From contig NZ_LZRU01000012.1 of NCBI RefSeq assembly GCF_002159085.1, positions 372,001 through 436,000 on the forward strand: DNA of 64,000 nucleotides, read 5' to 3'. Position numbers and translations under genes: made by a program. Under the pieces are notes generated by a model, which searched no databases, was not told the origin of the DNA, and was given only the letters and a program-made list of their open reading frames with translations. Positions within the stretch are counted from its first letter, which is position 1. The number at the start of each line of letters is the position of its first letter. This document shows positions 53,582 through 62,036 of this stretch, piece after piece. This stretch comes from Thermobacillus sp. ZCTH02-B1. Lineage in GTDB: Bacteria; Bacillota; Bacilli; Paenibacillales; Paenibacillaceae.

Positions 53582-53621
53582 AAAATCGGGCCCCGCGCAC
53601 CGGGAAACCGGGCGCGGGGCC
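53582..53621 (-). terminator. Terminator of mqnC
   Basis: On the minus strand GGCCCCGCGCCCGG and CCGGTGCGCGGGGCC pair (one bulge), followed by CGATTTTTCC. It lies about 20 bp past the mqnC stop and upstream of ytxC. Confidence 0.75.
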
Positions 53622-53642
53622 TGCATGCCGCGCAAGGAATGA

Positions 53643-54776
53643 TCAGTTCTGCATGACGAAGTCGCGGGTGACGCCTTCGGATTCGCGGAACACCTTCAGA
53701 ATCTCGTACCGCGTGTTGCGCTGGGCCGGAATTTTGCCCGTCTGGCGAATCAGATCGAGAATGAGGGCGATGTTCACCTTGTGCGTCGTGCCGGCCGCCG
53801 AGACGACGTTCTCCTCGATCATCGTGCTGCCGAAGTCGTTCGCGCCGAAGCGGAGCGTGAGCTTCCCGATCTCCGGTCCCATCGTCACCCAGGACGCCTG
53901 GAAGTTCTTGATGTTGTCGAGGGCGATGCGGCTGATCGCGAGCGTCTTCAGGTATTCTTCGGGCGACGCCTTCTCCCGCTTCAGCCTCGTGTTGTCCGGC
54001 TGGAACGTCCACGGGATGAAGGCGAGGAAGCCCTCCGATTTGTAGCCGTTCCGGATGCATTCGTCCTGCGCTTCGCGCACGCGCAGGAGGTGCAGCGCGC
54101 GCTCCTCCATCGACTCGCCGAACCCGATGACCATCGTGGCCGTCGTGTTCATGCCGAGCCGATGGGCCGTCTTCATCACTTCCATCCATTCGGTCCACGA
54201 ACCCTTGAGCCGGCTGATCCGAAGCCTCGTCCGGTCGTCGAGGATCTCCGCCCCGCCGCCGGGAATCGAATCGAGGCCGGCGTCGCGCAGCTGCCGGATC
54301 ACCTCTTCGAGCGGCAGGCCCGAGACCTGCTGCATCTTGCGGATCTCCGCCGGCGAGAACGAATGCATCGTGATGCCGGGAAACCGCTTCTTGATCTCGC
54401 GCAGCAGATCCAGATAGTACGAGAACGGCAGATCCGGATGGGTGCCGCCCTGCATCAAAATCTCGGTTCCGCCGACGTCCACCGTCTCCTGGATCTTCCG
54501 GAAGATCGTCTCGTTCGGCAGCACGTACCCTTCCGGCGACCCCGGCGGCCGGTAGAACGCGCAGAACCGGCAATAGGTGTCGCAGATGTTGGAATAGTTG
54601 ATGTTCCGGCCGACGACGAACGTCACGATCGGTTCCGGATGGAACCGCTTCATGATCGCGTCCGCCGCGGCGCCCATTTTCTCGATCTCGTCGCTCTCGA
54701 ACAGCGTCACGATCTCCTCGAGGCCGAGTCTTTCGCCCTTCAGCGCCTTGTCCAGTATGCGGTCCACCTGGCTCAT
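53643..54776 (-). CDS. mqnC: Cyclic dehypoxanthinyl futalosine synthase
   Basis: 377 residues, a radical SAM enzyme of the futalosine menaquinone pathway. The cluster motif is CDTYCRFCAFYRPPGSPEGY (CxxxCxxC). NINYSNICD, LMQGGTHPDLPFSYYLDLLR, SIPGGGAEILDDRTRLRISR and FIPWTFQPDNTRLKREKASP are family segments. MqnC can be confused with MqnE or CofH; the DxxPGGGAE-type segment and length favour MqnC. ATG 54776 has GGGAGGG upstream. Other mqn genes are not in the window. Its presence implies menaquinone made without the classical men pathway. Confidence 0.9.
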   Translation of the reverse strand: MSQVDRILDKALKGERLGLEEIVTLFESDEIEKMGAAADAIMKRFHPEPIVTFVVGRNINYSNICDTYCRFCAFYRPPGSPEGYVLPNETIFRKIQETVDVGGTEILMQGGTHPDLPFSYYLDLLREIKKRFPGITMHSFSPAEIRKMQQVSGLPLEEVIRQLRDAGLDSIPGGGAEILDDRTRLRISRLKGSWTEWMEVMKTAHRLGMNTTATMVIGFGESMEERALHLLRVREAQDECIRNGYKSEGFLAFIPWTFQPDNTRLKREKASPEEYLKTLAISRIALDNIKNFQASWVTMGPEIGKLTLRFGANDFGSTMIEENVVSAAGTTHKVNIALILDLIRQTGKIPAQRNTRYEILKVFRESEGVTRDFVMQN

Positions 54777-54844
54777 TTCCCGGACCCTCCCATTCCGGCC
54801 GGCCGATCTGGCCGCATGCGTTGTCCTTCCCATCATAACACAAA

Positions 54845-54941
54845 CGGGTCTGTCGCGTCGACCGACAGACCCGGTGGGATTTGGCGCAATAATGAACCAA
54901 AATGTCTGATCCGACGGGAACAATGGCCGGATTTGGCGCAA
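54845..54941. repeat. Hairpin and 13-bp direct repeat upstream of mqnC
   Basis: CGGGTCTGTCG/CGACAGACCCG (54845-54873) forms an 11-bp stem. GGATTTGGCGCAA occurs at 54877-54889 and 54929-54941, a 52-bp period. The core also occurs inverted (GGCGCCAAA) near 55048. The rest of the 294-bp gap to the patB-like gene shows nothing else. Confidence 0.6.
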
Positions 54942-55070
54942 CATTTCACCGGATTCTCCGGTTCGCCGCCGGAAAGGATCGACCCGATGCACATTCGCAC
55001 CAGCATGTCCGTGATGTTCCGATTCTTCGCCGTCCTGGCGCAGCAAGGCGCCAAACGGACCGCCGCTCGC

Positions 55071-56327
55071 CTACTTTGCGTCCAGGCGTCGCCGCGCCGC
55101 CGCGGCGAACCGCCCGAGCGCCTCGAGCAGCACCGCGCGCGGACAACCGAAATTGATGCGCAGCCAGCCCGCGCCCTGCCGGCCGAACACCGAGCCTTCG
55201 CTGAATGCGACGCGCGCTTCCTCGTACATCAGCTTCTTCAGCTCGGCCGGATCTTCCGAAATCGCGCGGCAGTCGACCCACGCGAGATAGGTCGCCTCCG
55301 GCACCATGACCCGGAGCTCCGGCAGCCGCTCCTTCAGATACATCACGAGCGCATCCCGGTTCTCCCGCAGATAGACGAGCAGCTGCTCGAGCCACGGCTC
55401 GCCGTGCCGGTAGCTCGCCTCCATGCCGATCACGCCGAAGCAATTGTCCATGTGGATCGAGAGTCCGAACCGCGCGGTGCGCATGTACCGCCTGCGCAGC
55501 TCGGCGTTCGGCACGATCGCCGCCGCGGCCTGCAGCCCGGCCAGATTGAACGTCTTGCTCGGCGCGATGCAGGTGACGGAGCGCTCCGCGTACTCCGGTC
55601 CGAGGGCCGCGAACGGCACGTGCCTGTGCGGGGGAAAGACGAGATCGTGGTGGATCTCGTCGGACACGACGATGACGCCGTGCCTCAGGCAGATGTCGCC
55701 GACCCGCCTGAGCTCGTCCGCGGTCCACACCCGGCCGCCGGGGTTGTGCGGGCTGCACAGCAGCATCAGCTTCGCCGTCTTCGCCTGCTCCTCGAGCAAG
55801 TCGAAGTCCATCCGATAGACGCCGTCCTCGATGCGCAGCGGGTTCTCCACGACGGTCCGGCCGTTGGCGCGGATCACGTCGTAGAACGGATAGTAGACCG
55901 GCGGCTGCAGAATCACGCCGTCGCCCGGCTCCGTGAACGCGAGGATCGCCGCGGCGAGCGCCGGCACGACGCCGGGCGAGCTGACGAGCCAGTCGCGCTC
56001 GATCCTCAAGCCGTGCCGGCGCTCCAGCCAGCCCGTCACCGCCTCGAAGTAGCCGTCGGTCCGGATCGTGTAACCGTAGACGCCGTGCTTCGCCCGCGCG
56101 ACGATCGCCTCGACGACCTCCCGCGGCGCCTCGAAATCCATGTCCGCGACGAACAGCGGCAACACGTCCTCGCGGCCGAACAGCGCGCCGAGCTGGTCCC
56201 ATTTCAGCGACGACGTGCCGCGGCGTTCGATGATCCGGTCGAAATCATGGACGTGTCCGCCGCCGGGCCGCCCGCCTTCCGCCGAACCGCTCCGCGCTTC
56301 CGCTTTGCTTCGTTGTTCTTCCGTCAT
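55071..56327 (-). CDS. patB: Cystathionine beta-lyase, PatB/MalY type
   Basis: 418 residues, a class I/II PLP aminotransferase-fold lyase. After a 25-residue polar extension, FDRIIERRGTSSLKWDQLGA is the MalY/PatB start, and LPLFVADMDFEAPREVVEAI follows. LMLLCSPHNPGGRVWTADEL and VSDEIHHDLVFPPHRHVPFA contact the cofactor; the PLP lysine is in VTCIAPSKTFNLAGLQAAAA. The reaction is cystathionine to homocysteine, pyruvate and ammonia. It lies third in the metA-metI-patB run, 190 bp after metI, which supports the methionine role over a regulatory MalY role. Confidence 0.88.
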   Translation of the reverse strand: MTEEQRSKAEARSGSAEGGRPGGGHVHDFDRIIERRGTSSLKWDQLGALFGREDVLPLFVADMDFEAPREVVEAIVARAKHGVYGYTIRTDGYFEAVTGWLERRHGLRIERDWLVSSPGVVPALAAAILAFTEPGDGVILQPPVYYPFYDVIRANGRTVVENPLRIEDGVYRMDFDLLEEQAKTAKLMLLCSPHNPGGRVWTADELRRVGDICLRHGVIVVSDEIHHDLVFPPHRHVPFAALGPEYAERSVTCIAPSKTFNLAGLQAAAAIVPNAELRRRYMRTARFGLSIHMDNCFGVIGMEASYRHGEPWLEQLLVYLRENRDALVMYLKERLPELRVMVPEATYLAWVDCRAISEDPAELKKLMYEEARVAFSEGSVFGRQGAGWLRINFGCPRAVLLEALGRFAAAARRRLDAK

Positions 56328-56517
56328 GTTCCGCAGTCCTTTCCGTCATGTCTTGGGTCCGTCATGCCTGTTCATTCGTCCTTCATGCCCGGCATTCCTT
56401 CCGCCGGCGTTGCGTCCGCGATGCCCGCCGTCCGTCCGTATGCATCAGTCGGGCTTTGGGCCTCGGACTGCGGCCGTTCCAACTCCCGCCCGGCTCCGAT
56501 CGCTCAAGACCCGGTTC

Positions 56518-57681
56518 TCAGGCTCCGATCTCCCGCGCAGCCCGCTCCAGGGCCTGTCCGAGATCCTCGATCAGGTCTTCGCTGTGCTCGATGCCGACCG
56601 AGAGTCTCAGCAGCCGGTCGTCGACGCCGACCGCCCGGCGAATCTCCTCCGGAATGTCCGCATGCGTCTGGACGGCCGGATACGTCATGAGCGACTCGAC
56701 GCCGCCGAGGCTCTCCGCGAATGCGATCAGCTTCACATGACGCAGCACCGGCTCGACGAGCCGCGCGTCCTTCACCCGGAACGAGAAAATGCCCGTGTTC
56801 CCCGACGACTGCTTCCGGTGAATATCGTGTCCCGGATGCTGCGGAAGCCCCGGATGGTACACTTCTTCGACGAGCGGATGGCCGAGCAGATATTCGGCGA
56901 CGCGGAGCGCGTTCTCCTGGTGGCGCTCCATCCGGAGCGCGAGCGTCTTCATGCCGCGCATGAGCAGCCACGAATCCTGTGGCCCGAGCACGGCGCCGAT
57001 CGAGTTGTGCAGGAACGCCATCCGCTCGGACAGCTCCTTCCCCTTCGTCACGATCAGGCCGGCGAGCACGTCGTTGTGTCCGCCGAGATATTTCGTCGCG
57101 CTGTGCACGACGATGTCGGCTCCGAGCTCGATCGGGCGCTGGAAGTAAGGCGTCATCAGCGTGTTGTCGACGATCACGAGCAGCCCGCGGGATTTCGCCC
57201 ATTCGCTGACCTTCGCCAGGTCGGTGATCATCATGAGCGGATTCGTCGGCGTTTCGATCAGCACCGCCTTCGTGCTGCCCGGGCGCCATTCCGCTTCGAG
57301 CGCCGCGATGTCGTTCGTGTCGACGTACGACGCCGTCAGGCCGAAGCGGGACATCACCTGTTCGATGAGCCGGTACGTACCGCCGTACAGATCAAGCGAT
57401 ACCAGCAAGTGGTCTCCCTGCCGGAACAGCGCGAACACCGTCTGAAGCGCCGCCATGCCCGAGCTGCAGGCGAAACCGGCATCTCCGGATTCCAGCTCGG
57501 CCGCCGCCTCCTCCAGCACCATGCGGGTCGGGCTCTTCGTCCGCGCATAATCGAATCCCGTGCTTTGACCGAGACCGGGATGGCGGAACGCCGTCGCCTG
57601 GTAAATCGGATAGCTGACCGCCCCGGTGACGGAATCCCGGACCGAGCCGATTTGGGCCAAACGACTTTCAATTCTCATCAT
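56518..57681 (-). CDS. metI: Cystathionine gamma-synthase / O-acetylhomoserine thiolyase
   Basis: 387 residues, Cys/Met-metabolism PLP family. YPIYQATAFRHPGLGQSTGF, ACSSGMAALQTVFALFRQGD and VDNTLMTPYFQRPIELGADI are conserved, and the PLP lysine is in HSATKYLGGHNDVLAGLIVT. The C-terminal FAESLGGVESLMTYPAVQTH is the substrate-binding loop. Family members are hard to separate (MetB, MetC, MetI, YrhB). The place between metA and a PatB-type lyase favours the synthase (MetI) role. The start is ATG 57681 or 57678, behind AAGGAG. It is 86 bp after metA. Confidence 0.88.
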   Translation of the reverse strand: MMRIESRLAQIGSVRDSVTGAVSYPIYQATAFRHPGLGQSTGFDYARTKSPTRMVLEEAAAELESGDAGFACSSGMAALQTVFALFRQGDHLLVSLDLYGGTYRLIEQVMSRFGLTASYVDTNDIAALEAEWRPGSTKAVLIETPTNPLMMITDLAKVSEWAKSRGLLVIVDNTLMTPYFQRPIELGADIVVHSATKYLGGHNDVLAGLIVTKGKELSERMAFLHNSIGAVLGPQDSWLLMRGMKTLALRMERHQENALRVAEYLLGHPLVEEVYHPGLPQHPGHDIHRKQSSGNTGIFSFRVKDARLVEPVLRHVKLIAFAESLGGVESLMTYPAVQTHADIPEEIRRAVGVDDRLLRLSVGIEHSEDLIEDLGQALERAAREIGA

Positions 57682-57767
57682 TCAGGGCTCCTTAATCAAG
57701 TATTTGGCTGGAAAAAATCGCCGTGCGGCCGCAGGGCCGGCCCGGACCGCAGCGGCGGTATTCCCGA

Positions 57768-58685
57768 TCACATGCCTGCTCCCAGCTCGTACGGCGTCTG
57801 CTGATACACGTAGTAGTTGAGCCAGTTCGAGAACAGCAGATTCGCGTGCGCACGCCACGAGGACAGCGGCGTCCGCGTCGGATCGTCGTTCGGGAAATAG
57901 TTTTTCGGCAGGTTGATCCTGAGTCCCTTCGCCTTGTCGCGCTCGTACTCGAATTTCAGGGTCAGCGGATCGTACTCCGAATGCCCGGTGACGAAAATCT
58001 GCCGCCCGTCCTTCGAGGCGACGATGTAGATGCCGGATTCGTCGGACACCGACAGAATCTCGAGGTCGCCGACCTTCTCGATGTCCTCCCGCCGCACTTC
58101 CGTATGGCGCGACTGCGGCACGTAGAACAGCTCGTCGAACCCGCGCAGCAGCGGCACGTTCTTCTTCGTCACGTAGTGCGGGAAGACGCCGAACATTTTC
58201 TCGGGCAGCGGATGTTTCGGAATGCCGTAGTGGTGATACAGCCCCGCCTGGGCCCCCCAGCAGATGTGGAACGTCGAGGTGACGTGCCGGCGGGACCAGG
58301 TCATGATCTCCTTCAATTCTTCCCAGTAGTCGACTTCCTCGAACGGCAGATGCTCAACCGGAGCGCCGGTGATGATCAGGCCGTCGAAAAACTGGGACGA
58401 AATGTCGTCGAACGTCTTGTAGAACGTCGCGAGATGCTCCGCGGGCGTGTTCTTGGACACGTGCGACTTCGGATGCAGCAGCACCACCTCGACCTGCAAC
58501 GGCGTGTTGCCGATCAGGCGAAGCAGCTGCGTCTCCGTCGTCTCCTTCGTCGGCATCAGGTTCAGGATGGCGATCCGGAGCGGACGGATGTCCTGATGGA
58601 ATGCTCTCGTTTCATCCATGAAGAAAATATTCTCTTCTTCCAGAATTTCTTTTGCCGGCAGATTGTCGGGCACCTTGATCGGCAT
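57768..58685 (-). CDS. metA: Homoserine O-acetyltransferase (MetA)
   Basis: 305 residues, activating homoserine for methionine synthesis. The triad is visible: Cys142 in [16 protein letters not shown], and His235 with Glu237 in [13 protein letters not shown]. Residue 111 is Glu (GAPVE), which in MetA proteins favours acetyl-CoA over succinyl-CoA (a glycine there goes with succinyl transfer). It begins [20 protein letters not shown], the usual MetA start. GAAGGAGTG precedes ATG 58685. It is first in the operon metA-metI-patB under a SAM-I riboswitch. Confidence 0.95.
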   Translation of the reverse strand: MPIKVPDNLPAKEILEEENIFFMDETRAFHQDIRPLRIAILNLMPTKETTETQLLRLIGNTPLQVEVVLLHPKSHVSKNTPAEHLATFYKTFDDISSQFFDGLIITGAPVEHLPFEEVDYWEELKEIMTWSRRHVTSTFHICWGAQAGLYHHYGIPKHPLPEKMFGVFPHYVTKKNVPLLRGFDELFYVPQSRHTEVRREDIEKVGDLEILSVSDESGIYIVASKDGRQIFVTGHSEYDPLTLKFEYERDKAKGLRINLPKNYFPNDDPTRTPLSSWRAHANLLFSNWLNYYVYQQTPYELGAGM

Positions 58686-58742
58686 TGCAGGTCACTCCTT
58701 CGTCTTTCGACCACTGCTTACGGGAGCGTCTCGGCGGCAAAC

Positions 58743-58908
58743 GTAAGGCCCTTTCCCGATCGAGAAAGGGCCGAATGTTTGACAGTCACCCGCCTTCCTC
58801 ATCTCTCGGAAAACATTACATTTTCCGCAAGAATTAGCACCGTGCGGACAGCCGCCGGTTGCCGGGCTTCATCGGGCTCGTCCCTCCGCCTGCTCTTGAT
58901 AAGAAAGT
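58743..58908 (-). promoter_or_regulatory. SAM-I riboswitch (S-box) of the methionine operon
   Basis: On the minus strand the aptamer begins CTTATCAAGAG, runs through GAGGGACGAGCCCGATGAAG, CCCGGCAACC and GTGCTAATTC, and closes with GAGAGATGAGG (58797-58906). A terminator stem GGCCCTTT/AAAGGGCC (58747-58772) follows; its T-tract is poor. SAM binding should stop transcription of metA, metI and patB. Confidence 0.95.
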
Positions 58909-58942
58909 GGTCTGCGGTTGTATTCGGTTGTGTTTACCTAAT

Positions 58943-58971
58943 ACTTTAGCGTATTCCGGGGGCGGCGTCAA
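58943..58971 (-). promoter_or_regulatory. SigA promoter of the metA operon
   Basis: On the minus strand, -35 TTGACG (58971-58966), a 17-bp spacer and -10 TAAAGT (58948-58943), about 35 bp before the aptamer. Confidence 0.65.
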
Positions 58972-58987
58972 GAAAAGCTTTCGGCGG

Positions 58988-59130
58988 GAGCGCGAACCGA
59001 CGGCGCGCGACCGGACGGCGCAAAACGGGCATTGCGTGAAGCCGGGCGGCGGGGGAACCGTGGAGCGCGAACCGGGGCAGGCGCGAGCCCGGCAAAGGCG
59101 CAAACCCGGCGGTGCGTGAAGCAGGCGGGG
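58988..59130. repeat. Imperfect GC-rich tandem duplication
   Basis: Two units of about 75-80 bp begin GAGCGCGAACCG (58988 and 59063) and share GGCGCAAA and GCGTGAAGC (59034 and 59114). The DNA is extremely GC-rich, non-coding on both strands, and lies between the divergent metA and corA transcription units. No other feature is visible between 58972 and 59180. Confidence 0.6.
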
Positions 59131-59179
59131 CCGGGGCGCGGGCCCGCCCCCGGGCCGCGCCCGGCCGGCGGAATGCCGC

Positions 59180-59208
59180 TTGTAAGCGCGGGTGGCGGGG
59201 AGTATACT
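59180..59208 (+). promoter_or_regulatory. SigA promoter upstream of corA
   Basis: -35 TTGTAA (59180-59185), a 17-bp spacer and -10 TATACT (59203-59208). It would give a leader of about 265 nt before corA. Confidence 0.7.
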
Positions 59209-59223
59209 AGACAGGGACTGACA

Positions 59224-59244
59224 TTCCGGACGGACCGTCCGGAA
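59224..59244. promoter_or_regulatory. Perfect 21-bp palindrome at the corA promoter
   Basis: TTCCGGACGG and CCGTCCGGAA flank one central A, 10-1-10, starting about 15 bp after the -10. The position suits a repressor operator or an early transcript hairpin. The remaining leader to 59479 contains only weak open frames and no Mg-sensing riboswitch that I recognise. Confidence 0.6.
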
Positions 59245-59479
59245 CGACATCACGCGCGAAGGAGGCGGAATCGGCAGGATGGGCAGTGAGGGACCGGACA
59301 TACGACTTGATCCATATCCTTCTTGTGCCGCCGGATCCGAATCCGCGGCGCGGGACGGTCGTCCGGGCGCGTCGGCACCGGCCGCGGTCTGACGGACGTT
59401 CCGCGCGCTTCCGGCGGCGGGCGGTGCGCCCCGGGGCCGCCGCCATACTCCGCAATTCCCGCGGAAAGGAGCGAGCGGA

Positions 59480-60412
59480 ATGAAAACGCGACTGGTGCGC
59501 AAAGGCGTCTTCACGCCGGTCGAAGACGTCGCCGCGGCGGTGAACCCGCCGGACGAAGGCTTCTACTGGATCGATGCCGACGTCGACGAGCTGGCGATCC
59601 TGCAGCCGCTGTTCGGCCTGCACGACCTCGAGGTCGAGGACTGCCTCAGCGAGGAGGAGCAGCGGCCGAAGCTGGAAGTGCACGAGGGGCATTATTTCAT
59701 CGTCTTCAACAGCATCCGCTTCGACGACGAGGAGATCTTCCTGCGGGCGCTGAACATTTTCCTCGGGCGGCACTACATCATCACCGTCACGCGGCAGAAG
59801 ATCAACGAGCTGCGCGCGGTCAAGCCGATCCTGCTCGAGGAAGAGGTCGACCGGCCGGACGTGTTCCTCTACCACCTGATCGACCGGGTCGTGGACAACT
59901 ATTTCCTCGTCGGCGACCGGATCGAGACGCGGATCGACCAGCTCGAAGAAGACATCCTGATGCACACGAAGAAGAGCCATCTCCAGGAGATCATCAGCCT
60001 GCGAAGCGAGATCCTGTGGCTGCGCAAGGCGCTCATCCCGCAGCGGGACGTGCTGGGCGCGCTCCACAAGCGGGATCTGAAGCTGATCGACAACCAGCTG
60101 CAACACTACTTCGGCGACATTTACGAGAACGCGGTGAAGATCACCGAAGCGTTCGACACGTACCGCGATCTGATCGGCAACCTGCGCGAAGCGTATCAAT
60201 CGAGCCTCGCCGGCAGGGCGAACGAGATCATGCGCGTCTTCACGGCGCTTACGACGATCTTCATGCCGCTCACGTTCATCACGGGCATCTACGGGATGAA
60301 CGTCGAACTGCCGGGCGCGCATTACCGGTACGCGGCGTACGCGCTGCTGTGCCTGATGCTCGTCGTCGGCATCGGCATGTTCTATCTGTTCCGGAAGAAG
60401 AACTGGCTGTAA
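59480..60412 (+). CDS. corA: CorA-type divalent metal transporter
   Basis: 310 residues. A large cytosolic N-terminal domain (LQPLFGLHDLEVEDCLSEEE, then RPKLEVHEGHYFIVFNSIRF) leads into the long stalk helix and two C-terminal transmembrane helices. The signature loop YGMNVELPG lies between them, after TTIFMPLTFITGIYG. The C-terminus is basic (LFRKKNWL). CorA pentamers import Mg2+, or export/import Co2+ and Ni2+ in some members. GGAAAGGAG precedes the ATG. A terminator follows, so it is monocistronic under a palindrome-bearing promoter. Confidence 0.92.
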   Translation: MKTRLVRKGVFTPVEDVAAAVNPPDEGFYWIDADVDELAILQPLFGLHDLEVEDCLSEEEQRPKLEVHEGHYFIVFNSIRFDDEEIFLRALNIFLGRHYIITVTRQKINELRAVKPILLEEEVDRPDVFLYHLIDRVVDNYFLVGDRIETRIDQLEEDILMHTKKSHLQEIISLRSEILWLRKALIPQRDVLGALHKRDLKLIDNQLQHYFGDIYENAVKITEAFDTYRDLIGNLREAYQSSLAGRANEIMRVFTALTTIFMPLTFITGIYGMNVELPGAHYRYAAYALLCLMLVVGIGMFYLFRKKNWL

Positions 60413-60420
60413 GCGGCCGT

Positions 60421-60466
60421 AGGGCTTGCGGGACCCGGAAACCGGCGTCCGCGCAAGCCCTTTTCG
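60421..60466 (+). terminator. Terminator of corA
   Basis: AGGGCTTGCG (60421-60430) pairs with CGCAAGCCCT (60452-60461), followed by TTTCGTTTC. Confidence 0.75.
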
Positions 60467-60488
60467 TTTCATCCCGCAGCGAGGAACA

Positions 60489-61793
60489 TTACACCGCCGA
60501 ACCTGCCGTCGCACCCGTCCCGCCGCCGTTCTCCCCGGCCAGCGCCTCCTTGTACCCCTTCGCGAGATCGACCGTCATGAGGAGCAGGATGCCGATGACG
60601 AAGAACGCGAGCACGGCCAGGATGCCGAGCCGGATCGAACCCGTCAGCGCGCCGACCAGCCCGAACAGGAACGGGCCGGCGCTGGCCGAGAACTTGCTCG
60701 AGAGGCTCAGGAATCCGAAGAATTCGGCCCGCCGGGACGGCGGCGTCATGTTCGCGTAGATCGAGCGCGCGAGCGCCTGGCTGCCGCCCTGCACGAGCCC
60801 GACCATCGCGGCGAGCGCGTAGAAATGGACCTCCGTCGTCATGAAATACCCCAGGACCACGATCAGCACGTAAATGTACAGCGACAGGTACAGCGCCCGC
60901 TTCGAGCCGAGGCGAACCGCGAGCCGGCCGAACAGGATCGTGGCCGGCCAGCCGATGAACTGCGTGATCAGCAGCGCGATGATGAGATGGGTCGTGCCGA
61001 TGCCGATCGTCGCCCCGTAGATCGTCGCCATGACGATGATCGTGTTGATCCCGTCGTTGAAGAACCAGTAGGAGAGCATGTATTTCGCGAGCTCCGGGTA
61101 TTGCCGGATCCGGCGCAGCGTCGACCAATTGCGCGCGAAGCCCGTGCGGATGACCGACGGCAGCGTCGCCGTGCGGTTCGCCGGCCGGTCCTTCACCGCG
61201 CGCAGCAGCGGAATCGCGAACGCGATCCACCAAACGCCGACGGTGACGAACACCGCCCGGGTGGCCGTCGCCTTGTCCGGAAAGCCGAACACGGACCAGC
61301 CTTCGATCATCGCGATGTTGACCGCGAGCAGAATTCCCCCGCCCAGATAGCCGGCCGCGAATCCCCGCGCGCTGACGACGTCCCGGTCGCGCTCCGGCAC
61401 GAGATCCGGCAGCAGCGCGTCATAGAACGTGTTCCCGCCCGAAAATCCGATCGTGCCGAGGATGACGAGCAGCGACGCGAGCAGCCAGTCTCCCTCGCCG
61501 ATGAAGAAGGACGCGAGGCACGACAAGGCGCCGAGGAACGTGAACAGGGACAGGAAGCGGACCTTCGATCCGCGGTAATCCGCGATCGCGCCGAAGACGG
61601 GCGACAGCACCGCGACGCACAGCATCGCGATCGTCTGCGTGTACCCCCAGTAGGAAGCCGCGACCCCTTCGGCGAGGCCCGCTCCGGCAACGCTTTCATA
61701 AAAGACCGGCATGACGGCCGCCATCATGGTGGTGGCAAAGGCGGAGTTGGCCCAGTCGTACGTCACCCAGGCCCGGATTTGAAGCTGGTTCAT
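60489..61793 (-). CDS. MFS transporter, UMF1/Atg22-like
   Basis: 434 residues with about 12 transmembrane helices. The start, MNQLQIRAWVTYDWANSAFA, contains the YDWANSA signature of the UMF1 family. Helix loops include VLSPVFGAIADYRGSKVRFL (MFS motif A) and FSGGNTFYDALLPDLVPERD. The C-terminal half carries GSQALARSIYANMTPPSRRA and FFGFLSLSSKFSASAGPFLF. The substrate is unknown; eukaryotic Atg22 exports amino acids from the vacuole. ATG 61793 has AAAGGGG upstream. It is divergent from the LysR gene and could be its target. Confidence 0.82.
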   Translation of the reverse strand: MNQLQIRAWVTYDWANSAFATTMMAAVMPVFYESVAGAGLAEGVAASYWGYTQTIAMLCVAVLSPVFGAIADYRGSKVRFLSLFTFLGALSCLASFFIGEGDWLLASLLVILGTIGFSGGNTFYDALLPDLVPERDRDVVSARGFAAGYLGGGILLAVNIAMIEGWSVFGFPDKATATRAVFVTVGVWWIAFAIPLLRAVKDRPANRTATLPSVIRTGFARNWSTLRRIRQYPELAKYMLSYWFFNDGINTIIVMATIYGATIGIGTTHLIIALLITQFIGWPATILFGRLAVRLGSKRALYLSLYIYVLIVVLGYFMTTEVHFYALAAMVGLVQGGSQALARSIYANMTPPSRRAEFFGFLSLSSKFSASAGPFLFGLVGALTGSIRLGILAVLAFFVIGILLLMTVDLAKGYKEALAGENGGGTGATAGSAV

Positions 61794-62036
61794 GGGATCC
61801 CCTTTCCCGCGGCCGAATCCTGAGCCGGGCCGCGATTTGTCTACATTTCGACGCGCATGCCGCCAATCCTGCCGGACGCCCAGGCGGAAAGATGCGGCGC
61901 CCGGGAGCGAAAAACCCCGGTTCCGATTCTCCGGCAAAAATTGCCCGCGGTCCGGCGATCCCCTATAATAAAAAAATGCGGGCGTCATCGCCTGATCCGT
62001 CATGAAAAGGCCAAGCAGCAAAGGGGGGAGAACCGC

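Noticed and set aside
59286..59483. A 65-codon frame whose stop overlaps the corA start (ATGA)
   Set aside because: It is almost entirely Arg/Pro/Ala of low complexity with a poorly placed ribosome-binding site. The overlap can arise by chance.
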